From: Falsibacillus albus
GTDB taxonomy: Bacteria > Bacillota > Bacilli > Bacillales > DSM-25281
DNA: 64,000 nt
NCBI RefSeq assembly: GCF_003668575.1
Contig: NZ_RCVZ01000001.1
Location: 248,001-312,000 of the forward strand
Direction of reading: 5' to 3'
Each line of letters begins with the position of its first letter. The first letter of the stretch is position 1. The position numbers and the translations under genes were made by a program. The notes under the pieces were generated by a model, which saw nothing but the letters and a program-made list of their open reading frames with translations, was not told the DNA's origin and did no database searches. Shown here piece after piece: positions 52,276 to 63,544 of this stretch.

Positions 52276-53304
52276 TTGAAAGTAGATTTATTCGACTTTG
52301 ACTTACCAGAAGAATTGATCGCACAGACCCCGTTAGAGGATCGTACATCCAGTCGATTGATGGTCTTGGACAAAAAAGATGGTTCATTGACACATGATCA
52401 TTTTCACGGGATCACCAAATATTTGCAGGAAGGGGATTGCCTTGTCCTTAACGATACACGCGTCCTCCCTGCAAGATTGTTTGGCGAGAAAAGCGACACA
52501 GGAGCAAGTATAGAAATCCTCCTTTTGAAACAGGAGAGCGGGGATGTGTGGGAAACGCTTGTCAAACCTGCAAAGCGTGTGAAGATCGGCACAGTCATTA
52601 CATTTGGAGATGGAAGGCTGAGGGCTGAGTGCGTTGGATTGAAGGAGCACGGTGGTAGATTGATGGAATTCCAATATGAAGGGATTTTTTATGAAATCTT
52701 GGAATCATTGGGCGACATGCCCCTTCCCCCATACATAAAGGAAAAACTCGATGATCGTGAACGTTATCAAACCGTCTATGCCCGTGAACGTGGTTCTGCT
52801 GCCGCACCGACCGCCGGCCTCCATTTTACTCAAGAGCTGTTGAAGGAAATAGAGAGCATGGGTGTGCATATTGCTTTTATTACTTTGCATGTTGGTCTAG
52901 GCACATTCCGTCCTGTATCTGTAGAAGATCTGCAAGAGCATGAAATGCACGCTGAGTTTTACCAAGTCACCGAAGGTACGGCGCGGTTGCTCAACGAGGT
53001 CCATGAAAGCGGTGGAAGGATCATCTCAGTCGGCACCACTTCAACAAGGACATTGGAAACGATAGCAGCCGCCAATGATGGCAAGTTTGCTGCTGACAGC
53101 GGTTGGACGAACATCTTCATTTATCCGGGCTATGAATTCAAGGCAATCGATGGGATGATCACAAATTTTCACCTTCCGAAATCCACACTGATTATGCTGG
53201 TGAGTGCACTGGCCGGAAGGGAAAATGTTTTGCATGCATATAATACGGCCGTCAAAGAGCGTTATCGATTCTTTAGTTTCGGTGATGCAATGTTAATTAA
53301 ATGA
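52276..53304 (+). CDS. queA: S-adenosylmethionine:tRNA ribosyltransferase-isomerase
   Basis: QueA transfers the ribosyl part of SAM to preQ1-modified tRNA, giving epoxyqueuosine. The 342-residue protein has [75 protein letters not shown] and [15 protein letters not shown], all diagnostic. TTG at 52276 is chosen with AAGGTG 7 nt upstream; a GTG 9 nt earlier is part of the SD. tgt follows, putting two queuosine steps together. Confidence 0.97.
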   Translation: MKVDLFDFDLPEELIAQTPLEDRTSSRLMVLDKKDGSLTHDHFHGITKYLQEGDCLVLNDTRVLPARLFGEKSDTGASIEILLLKQESGDVWETLVKPAKRVKIGTVITFGDGRLRAECVGLKEHGGRLMEFQYEGIFYEILESLGDMPLPPYIKEKLDDRERYQTVYARERGSAAAPTAGLHFTQELLKEIESMGVHIAFITLHVGLGTFRPVSVEDLQEHEMHAEFYQVTEGTARLLNEVHESGGRIISVGTTSTRTLETIAAANDGKFAADSGWTNIFIYPGYEFKAIDGMITNFHLPKSTLIMLVSALAGRENVLHAYNTAVKERYRFFSFGDAMLIK

Positions 53305-53337
53305 AATGATGACAATACTGCCTTTATGACAACTTAG

Positions 53338-54501
<1,164 letters not shown>

Positions 54502-54536
54502 TAAACATTTTATAGCTTGAAAGGAGGGAAAAAGAG

Positions 54537-54809
54537 ATGCAAGGATTATTAGGTACAGTGGGACCATTGCTGCTGATGTTCGTTTTATTTTATTTCCTGT
54601 TGATCCGTCCACAACAGAAGCGCCAAAAAGCAGTAAGAGAAATGCAGAGTGATTTGCAAAAAGGCGATAAAATCGTGACAATCGGCGGGGTCCACGGAAC
54701 AGTGGATGCAATCGATGAAGGCACAATCGTTCTTTTGAGCGGTGATGGATCACGATTGACTTTTGATCGTGCCGCCATTCGTGAAGTGAAGGAATCTGTT
54801 AAGAAATAA
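54537..54809 (+). CDS. yajC: Preprotein translocase subunit YajC
   Basis: A 90-residue single-span membrane protein associated with SecDF. LLLMFVLFYFLLIRPQQKRQ is the membrane segment with the conserved IRPQQKR end. The cytoplasmic domain has LQKGDKIVTIGGVHGTVDAI, and a Lys-rich tail follows. AAAGGAGGGAAAAAG precedes the ATG. tgt-yajC order is widely conserved, with secDF ~3.5 kb downstream here. A terminator follows. Confidence 0.96.
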   Translation: MQGLLGTVGPLLLMFVLFYFLLIRPQQKRQKAVREMQSDLQKGDKIVTIGGVHGTVDAIDEGTIVLLSGDGSRLTFDRAAIREVKESVKK

Positions 54810-54837
54810 GAAAGAATGTATACATACGACATTCAAA

Positions 54838-54894
54838 AGAAGAGGCTATCCCATACTGGTGCCAGGCACTAATGGGATGCCTCTTTTTCTTTTT
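54838..54894 (+). terminator. Terminator of the ruvA-yajC operon
   Basis: AGAGGC-T-ATCCCA pairs with TGGGAT-GCCTCT around an inner GTGCC-A-GGCAC hairpin, followed by a T-rich run of ten or more. Confidence 0.9.
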
Positions 54895-54968
54895 ATTAGG
54901 CTGCCTTCTAAAAGATTGTTGTTAACAGCCATTCATAATAATAAAGGATGTTTCCAGCTTTAAATCGC

Positions 54969-55349
54969 TTATTCCCTGGCTGAGGATATGTTGACTCCGA
55001 GGACGCCGCCCATCATGGCGGTGATGATAAAACATCCGTGGTAGATCATTTGTTTCATGGAGAACAAAGTATCATAGCCTAAATATTGAAACAAGAAGAT
55101 GCATAAGGAGTAAATCAAACCGGTCAATCCTCCGAGCATCAGCCCTTTTTGCTTCCCTTTGCCCCCCGTAATGAAGCCTCCTGCAAACAAACTGATAAAT
55201 GAAACGACTGTCACAAGTACGCTGATTGACGATTCCTGTAATGATGTGAACCGTAAAATCAATGAGAAAATAAGACTGGATACCATGGCCAGAATTAAAA
55301 TGGCCGCTAGTCCATATAATACAGAACTGCCTAATTTTTTCGCTTCGAT
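54969..55349 (-). CDS. TIGR04086-type membrane protein (YrzE-like) with non-standard start
   Basis: A four-helix membrane protein. Reading from an ATG at 55286 would give 105 residues and omit the first helix. The frame stays open upstream and encodes EAKKLGSSVLYGLAAILIL, a family-like first helix, back to ATC at 55347-55349, which lies 7 nt after GGGGGAG on the minus strand. No ATG, GTG or TTG exists there. I therefore extend it to an ATC start (126 residues), with moderate doubt. Visible segments are FISLFAGGFITGGKGKQKG and LMLGGLTGLIYSLCIFLFQY. Function is unknown; in B. subtilis the related yrzE lies in this neighbourhood. Confidence 0.7.
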   Translation of the reverse strand: MEAKKLGSSVLYGLAAILILAMVSSLIFSLILRFTSLQESSISVLVTVVSFISLFAGGFITGGKGKQKGLMLGGLTGLIYSLCIFLFQYLGYDTLFSMKQMIYHGCFIITAMMGGVLGVNISSARE

Positions 55350-55530
55350 CTGAATTCTCCCCCTTCTAAACCTGCATGTAGAAAATGACCTAGTACAAGC
55401 ATATTCAAAAGAATTCGATTTAGAATTCGAATTTTAACTAATTTTGGCATGAAGGTTTTAAACGCTCTTTGGGATAATAAGGAATACATGCCCATTTAAT
55501 ATCAATGCATGGAAATGGGGGGAAGAATGC

Positions 55531-56172
55531 GTGTATGGAATCATCATTGTCAGGACCATTTTTTTATATGTCGTGATTTTGCTCATATTCCGCTTGATGG
55601 GAAAAAGGGAAATCGGTGAGTTAAGCATTCTTGATTTAGTTGTCTTCATCATGATTGCCGAAATGGCAGTCATGGCGATCGAGCAGCCTACAGATGCATT
55701 AATGAACACATTGCTGCCGATGATTGTCCTATTGTTGATCCAGATTACTTTGGCATGGATATCGATGAAAAGCAAACGATTCAGGGATTTGGTCGATGGC
55801 AAGCCTACCATCCTCATCAATAAGGGCAAAATAGACGAGGGTATGATGAGGAAGCAAAGGTATAACTTCGATGATCTTTTGCTGCAATTAAGGGAAAACA
55901 ATGTAAGCAATATTGCAGATGTCGAGTTTGCCATTCTAGAACCGTCAGGCAAGCTGTCTGTCATCGAAAAAGATAAAAATACGAACGAACAAGATATCAC
56001 ACTTCCGCTTATCCTTGATGGGGAAATCAATGAAGAAAATATAAAAACAATAGGAAAAAGTTTATTTTGGCTCAGAAAGGAATTGAAGGACCGGGGATAT
56101 CCCAATACAAAGGATATTTCTTTCTGCAGTTATCAGAATGGTGAATTTTACATTGATTTGACGGATCAATGA
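55531..56172 (+). CDS. yrbG: DUF421 membrane protein YrbG
   Basis: A 213-residue member of the DUF421/YetF family. Three membrane helices at the N-terminus (IIIVRTIFLYVVILLIFRLM; LDLVVFIMIAEMAVMAIEQP; MNTLLPMIVLLLIQITLAWI) include the family motif MGKREIGELSILDLV. Two small beta-alpha cytoplasmic domains follow (VDGKPTILINKGKIDEGMMR; RYNFDDLLLQLRENNVSNIA). Related YetF proteins belong to the spore germination and membrane stress set, but a biochemical role is not clear. It starts at GTG with GGGGGGAAG upstream. Convergent with spoVB. Confidence 0.88.
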   Translation: MYGIIIVRTIFLYVVILLIFRLMGKREIGELSILDLVVFIMIAEMAVMAIEQPTDALMNTLLPMIVLLLIQITLAWISMKSKRFRDLVDGKPTILINKGKIDEGMMRKQRYNFDDLLLQLRENNVSNIADVEFAILEPSGKLSVIEKDKNTNEQDITLPLILDGEINEENIKTIGKSLFWLRKELKDRGYPNTKDISFCSYQNGEFYIDLTDQ

Positions 56173-56190
56173 GGAGGGGTGGCCCCTCCT
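56172..56190. terminator. Hairpin between convergent yrbG and spoVB
   Basis: AGGAGGGG-TGG-CCCCTCCT forms a perfect 8-bp GC-rich stem at the yrbG stop codon, 5 nt from the spoVB stop. There is no T-run on either side, so termination strength is uncertain. Confidence 0.5.
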
Positions 56191-56194
56191 GTCA

Positions 56195-57733
56195 TCATCT
56201 TCGGAAAAAAGGGAGCATCTTCAAATCTTGTTTACTGATTAATCCGAATATCCAAATCAGCATAGTGTAGAGGAGACTCATGAACAAAATGCCGAATAAA
56301 ACACGGAAAACAATAGGACTGCCGGTAAAACTGATTTGATAGATCCAGTAGCTGCATGCACCGGCCAAACAAATGGCAATTGCGAATTTAAGATAATCCC
56401 GTACATAGATGGTAAATGGAATCACCTTCAATACGGTTGAAAAATGGAGCAATGTAACAAGTAATGTACCGACGACAATACCGAGGGCAGCACCGTTGAT
56501 TCCGAAATGAGGCTGTGTGGCCAAGGCAAAAATGACGCCTGTTTTCACGACAGCACCAATGAGGCTGTTCACCATTGCGGCTCTGGCTAGATTCAATGCT
56601 TGAAGAACGGCTTGAAGAGGGCCCTGATAATAATAGAAAATGAAAAAAGGAGCCATGAGTTTAATAAAGTCTGCCCCATTTTTTGAACCGTACATGATGA
56701 GCATCAGCGGTTCGGCAAATACATATAGAATGATCACTGCGAGCCCGCCTGTGATCAATGAAAAACGAAGCGCCTGCTGTAGTCTATGCTCGACCATCCT
56801 ATAATTTTTTTTCGAATTGGCTTCACTGATGGCCGGCACCAAAGAGGTCGACAGTGACACCGTGATAAAGGAAGGCAGCATGAGCAGCGGCAGGGCGTAG
56901 CCTGTCAAAGCACCGTATTGCTTTGTGGCTGCAGTGGCTGCAACCCCTGCAATCGCTAAGCTGTGAGAAACAACAATCGGCTCAAAAAACCAGGAAAGGG
57001 ATCCAATCATTCTGCTTCCTGTGGCGGGCAGCGCAACACTCAACAATTCAGCCAAAGTCTGTTTCCCTGATGATATGGATTTAAAAAAGTGCTTTCTCAC
57101 TTTAAACTTCTTCTTCAACTTGAACATCGCAAACAAATAGATCAATGAGGATAATTCCCCAAATACCGAGGCAATCATCGCACCGGCCGCTGCATATTCA
57201 ATGCCATAAGGCAAAAATGCTTTAGTCATGACGGCAATCAACGTTATTCTGACCACCTGTTCGATCACCTGTGAATAAGCGGCAGGCTTCATGTTCTGCC
57301 TTCCCTGGAAGTAGCCCCTTATGACGGAAGAAATGGCGATGATCGGTACGATCGGCGCAATTGCCACCAGCGGATAATAGGTTCTTGGGTCGGTAAAGAG
57401 GGTCTTGGAAAGATAGGGTGCCAGCAGGATCAACCCAGGCGTGAAAATGATCGATAGCGTTAATGTAATAGCTAGCGATACAGCCAATATCTTTTTGATT
57501 TTCTTAAAGTCTCCCTGTGCTTCCGCTTCTGCCACATTTTTGGAAATAGCAACCGGGATCCCCATCTGTGTGATTGTGATCACAAGTATCAATGTGGGAA
57601 ACGCCATCATGAATAGGCCAACGCCTTCTTCCCCTATAAACCGTGCAACGACAATCCTATTGATAAATCCCAGTACCCTGGTAACGAGCCCTGCAGCCAT
57701 CAATATCAACGTACCCCTCAGAAACTTGGACAT
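56195..57733 (-). CDS. spoVB: Stage V sporulation protein SpoVB (MOP-family flippase-like)
   Basis: SpoVB is needed for spore cortex synthesis and is thought to be a lipid II-type flippase of the MOP/MATE-like family. The 512-residue protein has about 14 membrane helices, starting SKFLRGTLILMAAGLVTRVL and including VARFIGEEGVGLFMMAFPTL, GMPIAVSKN-like GIPVAISKNVAEAEAQGD and SVIRGYFQGRQNMKPAAYSQ. ATG at 57733 has an AGGGAATGGA SD; a longer frame to 57805 is upstream. It is a single gene on the minus strand between yrbG and comN. Confidence 0.95.
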   Translation of the reverse strand: MSKFLRGTLILMAAGLVTRVLGFINRIVVARFIGEEGVGLFMMAFPTLILVITITQMGIPVAISKNVAEAEAQGDFKKIKKILAVSLAITLTLSIIFTPGLILLAPYLSKTLFTDPRTYYPLVAIAPIVPIIAISSVIRGYFQGRQNMKPAAYSQVIEQVVRITLIAVMTKAFLPYGIEYAAAGAMIASVFGELSSLIYLFAMFKLKKKFKVRKHFFKSISSGKQTLAELLSVALPATGSRMIGSLSWFFEPIVVSHSLAIAGVAATAATKQYGALTGYALPLLMLPSFITVSLSTSLVPAISEANSKKNYRMVEHRLQQALRFSLITGGLAVIILYVFAEPLMLIMYGSKNGADFIKLMAPFFIFYYYQGPLQAVLQALNLARAAMVNSLIGAVVKTGVIFALATQPHFGINGAALGIVVGTLLVTLLHFSTVLKVIPFTIYVRDYLKFAIAICLAGACSYWIYQISFTGSPIVFRVLFGILFMSLLYTMLIWIFGLISKQDLKMLPFFRR

Positions 57734-57867
57734 TCCATTCCCTGCCTTCTCAAATCTGGTAATATCATATACAATTATGTATATGCACCAAATTGGACAA
57801 AGCATGACAAGTTCTCATTTCAAAAGGCCTTTGTAATTCCTAATAAACCATGATCGGGGAGAAATGT

Positions 57868-58182
57868 ATGAAAGATGGACGGCATCCTTATGATTCGTTT
57901 TATGAATCTTTAGAACCGGTGTTATCTAGCAAAATAGATGAATTTGTACTGATTGGCTACGGAAAGATTACGAAAAAGGAACTATGGGAATACTTGACGA
58001 AAAAAAAGTGGAAAAAACCAGAACCTGGAATCCGCCTTCATCAGCTTGTTCATGAAGTTTTGACCATTAAAACAAGTGATTACATGACATTTGCCACGGT
58101 TGAAGCGTATCGTTCCCCGAACTGGTTTACTGAATTGGATCAAGAAGAGCTTCAGGAATTATTGCATCCAAATGGAAAATAA
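57868..58182 (+). CDS. comN: Post-transcriptional regulator ComN
   Basis: In B. subtilis ComN (YrzD) promotes accumulation of the comE mRNA needed for DNA uptake and localises with DivIVA. The 104-residue protein has the family features: YESLEPVLSSKIDEFVLIGY, GKITKKELWEYLTKKKWKKP and RLHQLVHEVLTIKTSDYMTF. ATG at 57868 has CGGGGAGA 7 nt upstream. It is relevant to the pilus/competence genes elsewhere in the window. Confidence 0.85.
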   Translation: MKDGRHPYDSFYESLEPVLSSKIDEFVLIGYGKITKKELWEYLTKKKWKKPEPGIRLHQLVHEVLTIKTSDYMTFATVEAYRSPNWFTELDQEELQELLHPNGK

Positions 58183-58200
58183 AATGGTTAAAAAGAAAAA

Positions 58201-58276
58201 TTGACACCGTTTTTTTTCTAATACATAATGAGAATGTTGGTAATATTTTGGTACGGTGCGTCTTATTGAGTATAAT
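58201..58276 (+). promoter_or_regulatory. Tandem SigA-type promoters of secDF
   Basis: P1: TTGACA (58201-58206), 17 bp, CATAAT (58224-58229). P2: TTGGTA (58248-58253), 17 bp, TATAAT (58271-58276). Both lie in the 148-bp gap between comN and secDF. Confidence 0.65.
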
Positions 58277-58330
58277 GGGTCACAAGTATGCATTTCCGTG
58301 CTCAAGAAGTGAAAGGTGGATTTATACATA

Positions 58331-60598
58331 ATGGTAAAAAGAAGCAGAATCGTTGCATTTTTTCTGATACTTGTTTTGTTCGCAAGTTTAATGGGCGCAA
58401 CGACCCAGAATATTATTCATAATATTAAGCTTGGCTTGGACCTTCAAGGCGGCTTTGAAGTACTTTATCAAGTGAAGCCGGCCAAAAAAGGCCAGAAAAT
58501 CACGAAGGATGTCGTAAAGGATACCGCTAATGCGCTGGAAAGGCGTGTCAATGTCATCGGTGTAAGTGAACCGAACATCCAAATTGAAGGAAAGGACCGT
58601 ATCCGTGTCCAATTAGCTGGAGTGGAAAACCAGAACGAAGCCAGAAAATTATTGTCCACCCAAGCAAATTTAACCTTCCGTGATGTAAATGATAAAGTAC
58701 GTTTGAGCGGTTCCGACCTTGTTGCCGGAAAAGCACAGCAAACGTTCGATAAAAACAATCAACCCATCGTCACCTTGCAGCTTAAAGACCGCAGCAAATT
58801 TTACAAGTTGACAAAAGAGCTTTCCCAAAAGCCTGAAGGGGAAAATAAATTAGTCATTTGGCTGGATTACGAAAAAGGAAAGGATTCGTATAAACAGGAA
58901 GCAGGCAAAGCGGATCCAAAATTTTTATCCGACCCGCGGGTTACGAAACCGATTAATTCTTCCGATGTGCAAATCGAAGGGAATTTCACGCTTAAAGAAG
59001 CTCAAAATTTAGCTGCGCTTCTTAACGCCGGTGCTCTCCCCGTAAAACTGAAAGAGGAATATTCTACTTCCGTCGGTGCAAAATTCGGGGCACAGGCAAT
59101 GAATAAAACCGTATATGCAGGCATCGCTGGCATCTTGGTCATATTCTTGTTCATGATCTTTTACTATCGCTTGCCAGGATTCATTGCAACCATTACGCTT
59201 TCAATTTATATTTACTTGATCCTTCTCATCTTTGATTGGATGAACGGGGTATTGACCCTCCCGGGAATTGCGGCCCTCATACTCGGAGTCGGGATGGCGG
59301 TTGACGCCAACATCATCACCTATGAACGGATCAAAGAAGAAATCAAGGTCGGAAAGTCCATTCGTGCAGCATTCCAGGCAGGGAATAAATCTTCCTTCAT
59401 GGCAATCCTGGATGCCAACTTGACGACAATCCTTGCAGGCATCGTTCTTTTTGCCTACGGGACAAGTTCTGTAAAAGGATTTGCAACAATGTTGATCGTC
59501 AGTATTTTGGCGAGCTTCATCACTGCTGTTTTCGGATCCCGTCTATTCCTTGGACTGTGGATTAACAGCAGGGCAGTCAAGAACAAGCCGGGCTGGTTTG
59601 GTGTCAAACGCTCCGAAGTGAAAGATATTGCAGAAAACTATGACACACTTGATCTTCCGACTAAGTTTGACAAATTGGACTTTGTACGCCATCACCGTAA
59701 GTTCTTTGCTATTTCTGCAGGACTGATCACGGCCGGGATCATCGTACTTGCGATTTTTAAATTAAATTTGGGAATTGATTTCGCCAGCGGTACAAGGGCT
59801 GAAATTTTGGCGAAAAAGCCATTGACAACCGAGCAAATCAAATCTGATTTAGATAAAATCAATATGCCTGCAGATACGGTCGTTTTGGCTGGGAATAAGC
59901 AGGACATCGGCGTGGTGCGCTATAAAACGGTTTTGAGCCAAAAGCAAATAGCCGATTTAAAAACATATTTCAATAAGAAATACGGAGCCGAGCCGAATGT
60001 AAGTACGGTATCGCCGACAATCGGGAAAGAGCTTGCCAAAAATGCCATGATTGCCGTTGCGATTGCTTCGGTCGGAATCATCATTTATGTCACACTGCGA
60101 TTCGAGATCTACATGGCACTTGCGGCAATTGTCGCCTTGCTCCATGATGCATTCTTCATCATCGCCGTATTCAGCTTGACACGCCTTGAAGTGGATATAA
60201 CCTTCATTGCAGCTGTGTTGACGATCGTCGGTTATTCAATCAACGATACGATTGTCACCTTTGACCGGATCCGTGAAAATATGGGCAAAAAACGCAGGAT
60301 CAAAAAGCCGGAGGAATTGGACGAAGTCGTCAACCAAAGTGTGCGCCAAACATTGACTCGATCCGTCAATACCGTATTGACTGTCGTGATCACGGTTGTT
60401 GCCCTCCTTATCTTTGGAAGCGAGTCGATCCGAAACTTCTCCATCGCATTATTGATCGGCCTGATCGCAGGAACCTACTCTTCCATCTTCATTGCTTCAC
60501 AGCTTTGGCTTGTATGGAAGAAACGTGAATTAAAGAAAAAAGGCACATTGAAAACCGTTAAAGACAAGAAAAAGTGGAGCGATGAGCCTCAAGTTTGA
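58331..60598 (+). CDS. secDF: Fused protein-export membrane protein SecDF
   Basis: An RND-type accessory of the Sec translocase that uses the proton-motive force to pull substrates. SecD and SecF are fused into one 755-residue, 12-helix protein, as in Bacillus. SecD half: LGLDLQGGFEVLYQVKP, a large P1 domain (residues ~45-240), GVGMAVDANIITYERIKEEI. SecF half: LNLGIDFASGTRAEI, VGYSINDTIVTFDRIRENMG. ATG at 58331 is chosen from the VKRSRIVAFF start; a GTG 15 nt upstream overlaps the SD-like AAAGGTGG. A terminator follows. Confidence 0.97.
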   Translation: MVKRSRIVAFFLILVLFASLMGATTQNIIHNIKLGLDLQGGFEVLYQVKPAKKGQKITKDVVKDTANALERRVNVIGVSEPNIQIEGKDRIRVQLAGVENQNEARKLLSTQANLTFRDVNDKVRLSGSDLVAGKAQQTFDKNNQPIVTLQLKDRSKFYKLTKELSQKPEGENKLVIWLDYEKGKDSYKQEAGKADPKFLSDPRVTKPINSSDVQIEGNFTLKEAQNLAALLNAGALPVKLKEEYSTSVGAKFGAQAMNKTVYAGIAGILVIFLFMIFYYRLPGFIATITLSIYIYLILLIFDWMNGVLTLPGIAALILGVGMAVDANIITYERIKEEIKVGKSIRAAFQAGNKSSFMAILDANLTTILAGIVLFAYGTSSVKGFATMLIVSILASFITAVFGSRLFLGLWINSRAVKNKPGWFGVKRSEVKDIAENYDTLDLPTKFDKLDFVRHHRKFFAISAGLITAGIIVLAIFKLNLGIDFASGTRAEILAKKPLTTEQIKSDLDKINMPADTVVLAGNKQDIGVVRYKTVLSQKQIADLKTYFNKKYGAEPNVSTVSPTIGKELAKNAMIAVAIASVGIIIYVTLRFEIYMALAAIVALLHDAFFIIAVFSLTRLEVDITFIAAVLTIVGYSINDTIVTFDRIRENMGKKRRIKKPEELDEVVNQSVRQTLTRSVNTVLTVVITVVALLIFGSESIRNFSIALLIGLIAGTYSSIFIASQLWLVWKKRELKKKGTLKTVKDKKKWSDEPQV

Positions 60599-60602
60599 TA
60601 TA

Positions 60603-60632
60603 AAACCCGCAGCTATGCTGCGGGTTTATTCA
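60603..60632 (+). terminator. Terminator of secDF
   Basis: AAACCCGCAG / CTGCGGGTTT has a 5-nt loop and is followed by ATTCATT, 5 nt after the stop. Confidence 0.8.
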
Positions 60633-60714
60633 TTCTATTTGGCAAATTGTTAATACACATATTAGAATGGGTATATCATTATTACATAAAGTCAGTGGAG
60701 GGAAGGTGAATAAA

Positions 60715-61056
60715 GTGAAATTTCAATGGGCATTGATATTTGGCATCGTCTTTGCATTGATTGTTGCAATCTTCGCAGTCATTAATGTAGATAACGTGGA
60801 AGTGAATTATTTATTTGGTACGGCTCAATGGCCGCTTATTTTGGTTATTTTAGGTTCCGTATTCATGGGAGGCATCATCATCGGCACTGTAGGATTGGTG
60901 AGAATGTATTCTCTGCAGCGTAAAGTGAAACAATTGGAAAAGCAAAATGCCCAATTGCATGCCCAATTGGACAGCAGCAATGATGATGCCCAAAAAACTC
61001 TGAAAACCAAGAAAAAGACTGCACCGGATCATATGATCGGAACGGACTCCGAGTAA
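60715..61056 (+). CDS. LapA-domain (DUF1049) membrane protein, YrvD-like
   Basis: A 113-residue protein with two membrane helices (WALIFGIVFALIVAIFAVIN; WPLILVILGSVFMGGIIIGT) around the NVDNVEVNYLFG segment typical of LapA/DUF1049, then a coiled coil (LQRKVKQLEKQNAQLHAQLD) and a Lys-rich tail. The GTG at 60715 has AAGGTG 6 nt upstream; GTG at 60706 and further upstream codons are alternatives. B. subtilis has yrvD between secDF and recJ, so it is probably the orthologue. Function unknown in Gram-positives. Confidence 0.82.
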   Translation: MKFQWALIFGIVFALIVAIFAVINVDNVEVNYLFGTAQWPLILVILGSVFMGGIIIGTVGLVRMYSLQRKVKQLEKQNAQLHAQLDSSNDDAQKTLKTKKKTAPDHMIGTDSE

Positions 61057-61070
61057 CATAAGCAGATTAG

Positions 61071-61118
61071 AAAGGATTGCCTTGCCAGGGAAAACCTGAT
61101 TCCCATAAGGCAGTCCTT
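61071..61118 (+). terminator. Terminator of the LapA-domain gene
   Basis: AAAGGATTGCCTT and AAGGCAGTCCTTTTT pair with one G-T mismatch and end in a T-run. Confidence 0.82.
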
Positions 61119-61127
61119 TTTCTTGCA

Positions 61128-61156
61128 TTGAAAGCAATGGTGCTCTCTTGTATAAT
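61128..61156 (+). promoter_or_regulatory. SigA promoter of recJ-apt
   Basis: TTGAAA (61128-61133), a 17-bp spacer and a perfect TATAAT (61151-61156) lie 28 nt before the recJ ATG. Confidence 0.75.
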
Positions 61157-61183
61157 AAGATGGTCTAAGGGGTGAACGTACGT

Positions 61184-63544
61184 ATGCTAAAATCCAAATC
61201 AAGATGGATGGTTAAAGATAATGATGAAGCACATATAAATAACTTGGTGGACAAATTACATATCAAACCTCTTGTTGCTTCACTGCTTGTAAACCGGGGA
61301 TTGACAGATCCAGTTCGAGCAAGTGATTTTTTATTTGGGGAAGATGTTTTTCATGATCCATTTTTATTAACCGATATGGATATCACAGTCGAAAGAATCA
61401 AGCGCGCTATACAGGGGAATGAACCGATTTTGGTATTCGGCGATTATGATGCAGACGGTGTCAGCAGTACGACAGTCATGATGACCGTTCTTCGCGATCT
61501 TGGGGCTGATGTTGAGTTCTATATACCGAATCGATTCTCTGAAGGGTATGGCCCCAATGAATCAGCATTTCGCATGGCGAAAGATAAGGGTTTCAACTTG
61601 ATCATTACGGTGGATACCGGGATTTCTGCATTGCACGAAGCAAAGGTGGCAAAAGAACTGGGGATCGATTTGATCATCACGGATCATCACGAGCCTGGCC
61701 CGATTCTGCCTGATGCATTCGCCATCATTCATCCAAAAAGAGAAGATAGCCAATATCCATTTTCAGATCTGGCAGGTGTAGGGGTTGCCTTCAAACTGGC
61801 ACATGCCCTCTACGGAAGCCTTCCTGAAGAGTTGCTGGAGATTGCTGCAATCGGAACGATAGCGGATTTAGTACCGTTGCAAGGAGAAAATCGATCGATC
61901 GTGAAAAAAGGCCTGGCAAAGCTTAGATCTTCAAGCCGTCCCGGGATAAAGGCTTTGGTTCAAATTGCAGGTGCTTCTCAATCAGAAATTACGGAAGAAA
62001 CAGTCGGGTTTGCGATTGGACCAAGAATTAATGCAGTTGGCAGATTGGGAGATGCCGATCCCGCAGTCGAGCTGCTGCTCACGGAATCGATAGAAGCAGC
62101 CAAGGAGATGGCGCAGGAAATTGACGCAATCAATAAAGAACGGCAGTCCATCGTCAGTGAAATTACCGCCGAAGCCGTTGAAATGGTCTTGAATGAATAT
62201 CCGCCTGAAGAGAATCCGGTGCTTGTCATTGGTAAGGAAGGCTGGAATGCTGGGGTCATCGGCATTGTTGCTTCAAGGTTGGTCGAGCAATTTTACCGTC
62301 CTACCATCGTCCTCAGCTATGATCCGGAAAGTGGAAAAGCAAAAGGCTCCGCCCGAAGCATAGCCGGTTTCGACCTGTTCAAAAACCTTTCCACCTGCAG
62401 GGAAATCCTGCCGCATTTCGGCGGCCATCCAATGGCTGCAGGGATGACGCTCTCGATCGAAGATGTCCCTCAATTAAGGGAGCGCTTGTGCGAATTGGCA
62501 GTGGATCAATTGTCTGAAGAAGATTTTACACCGATTACAGAAGTCGACGGGACCATCGGTATTGAAGATGTACACTTGGATTCAATCAAGGAGCTTGACC
62601 TGCTTTCCCCATTCGGAGTCAGCAATCCCAAGCCGAAAATGCTCTTGAAAAACCTTGATCTTGCAGCCATAAAGAAGATAGGTGCAAATCAAACTCATCT
62701 AAAGCTTGTTTTATCCAAAGGCCAGCATTCTCTCGATGGAGTCGGATTTGGCCTGGGCGATGCGGCAGATCATATCTCCCCATTATCGAAGGTTTCCTTG
62801 ATCGGTGAGCTCTCGATAAATGAATGGAATAATATCCGCAAACCCCAAGTTTTTGTACAGGATATTCATATTGAGGAAGGACAGCTTTTTGATGTGCGAG
62901 GGATCAGGCATATCGATAAATGGATGTCAAAGGTTCCAACGAAGCAAAGACGTTTGATCGCCTTCCATCCGGAATCAATGAATCTGCTGAGGAACACGAG
63001 TGAAGATGTCATTATTATTCAGAGTGAAGAAGAAGCAAGCCGATTGGATATTAATGAAGCCAATGTAGTATTATTGGATTTGCCGCCAAATCGCTCCATT
63101 CTTGAAGCCTTGCTATCTGAAAGCATCCCGAGCCGGATTTATGCTTATTTTCATCATATAGAGGATCATTTCTTCAGTACAATGCCTAAAAGGGATCATT
63201 TCAAATGGTATTATGCATTCCTCAAAAGCAAAGGGCAATTTGACCTTAATCGATTTGGCGATCAGTTGGCAAAACATCGCGGCTGGTCAAGGCAAACGAT
63301 TGATTTTATGTCACAGGTGTTTTTTGAGTTAGATTTTGTTACAATAAACAATGGATTTGTTTCTATTAATCCTTCAAATGATAAAAAGGATTTATCTGAA
63401 TCAAAAACATATCAAATGAAGCAATCACAATTTAAATTGGAAAATGAACTACTTTATTCATCATATCAGGAACTGAAGGCTTGGTTTGATGAACGTACCT
63501 TATGGTCTGTTCATAATGAGGAGGAAGCTGAAGCATGGATTTAA
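61184..63544 (+). CDS. recJ: Single-stranded-DNA exonuclease RecJ
   Basis: A 5'-3' ssDNA exonuclease of the DHH family used in recombination and base-excision repair. The 786-residue protein is the long Bacillus form. The DHH motifs are [46 protein letters not shown] and [18 protein letters not shown]1 has [20 protein letters not shown] and [16 protein letters not shown]. An OB fold and a C-terminal RecJ_C domain follow (~residue 560 on). ATG at 61184 follows AAGGGGTGA; the in-frame GTG 12 nt upstream is within the SD. The stop overlaps the apt start by 10 nt. Confidence 0.97.
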   Translation: MLKSKSRWMVKDNDEAHINNLVDKLHIKPLVASLLVNRGLTDPVRASDFLFGEDVFHDPFLLTDMDITVERIKRAIQGNEPILVFGDYDADGVSSTTVMMTVLRDLGADVEFYIPNRFSEGYGPNESAFRMAKDKGFNLIITVDTGISALHEAKVAKELGIDLIITDHHEPGPILPDAFAIIHPKREDSQYPFSDLAGVGVAFKLAHALYGSLPEELLEIAAIGTIADLVPLQGENRSIVKKGLAKLRSSSRPGIKALVQIAGASQSEITEETVGFAIGPRINAVGRLGDADPAVELLLTESIEAAKEMAQEIDAINKERQSIVSEITAEAVEMVLNEYPPEENPVLVIGKEGWNAGVIGIVASRLVEQFYRPTIVLSYDPESGKAKGSARSIAGFDLFKNLSTCREILPHFGGHPMAAGMTLSIEDVPQLRERLCELAVDQLSEEDFTPITEVDGTIGIEDVHLDSIKELDLLSPFGVSNPKPKMLLKNLDLAAIKKIGANQTHLKLVLSKGQHSLDGVGFGLGDAADHISPLSKVSLIGELSINEWNNIRKPQVFVQDIHIEEGQLFDVRGIRHIDKWMSKVPTKQRRLIAFHPESMNLLRNTSEDVIIIQSEEEASRLDINEANVVLLDLPPNRSILEALLSESIPSRIYAYFHHIEDHFFSTMPKRDHFKWYYAFLKSKGQFDLNRFGDQLAKHRGWSRQTIDFMSQVFFELDFVTINNGFVSINPSNDKKDLSESKTYQMKQSQFKLENELLYSSYQELKAWFDERTLWSVHNEEEAEAWI

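Noticed and set aside
52276-53304. preQ1 riboswitch before queA
   Set aside because: Only 21 nt separate queA from the preceding gene; there is no room for an aptamer.
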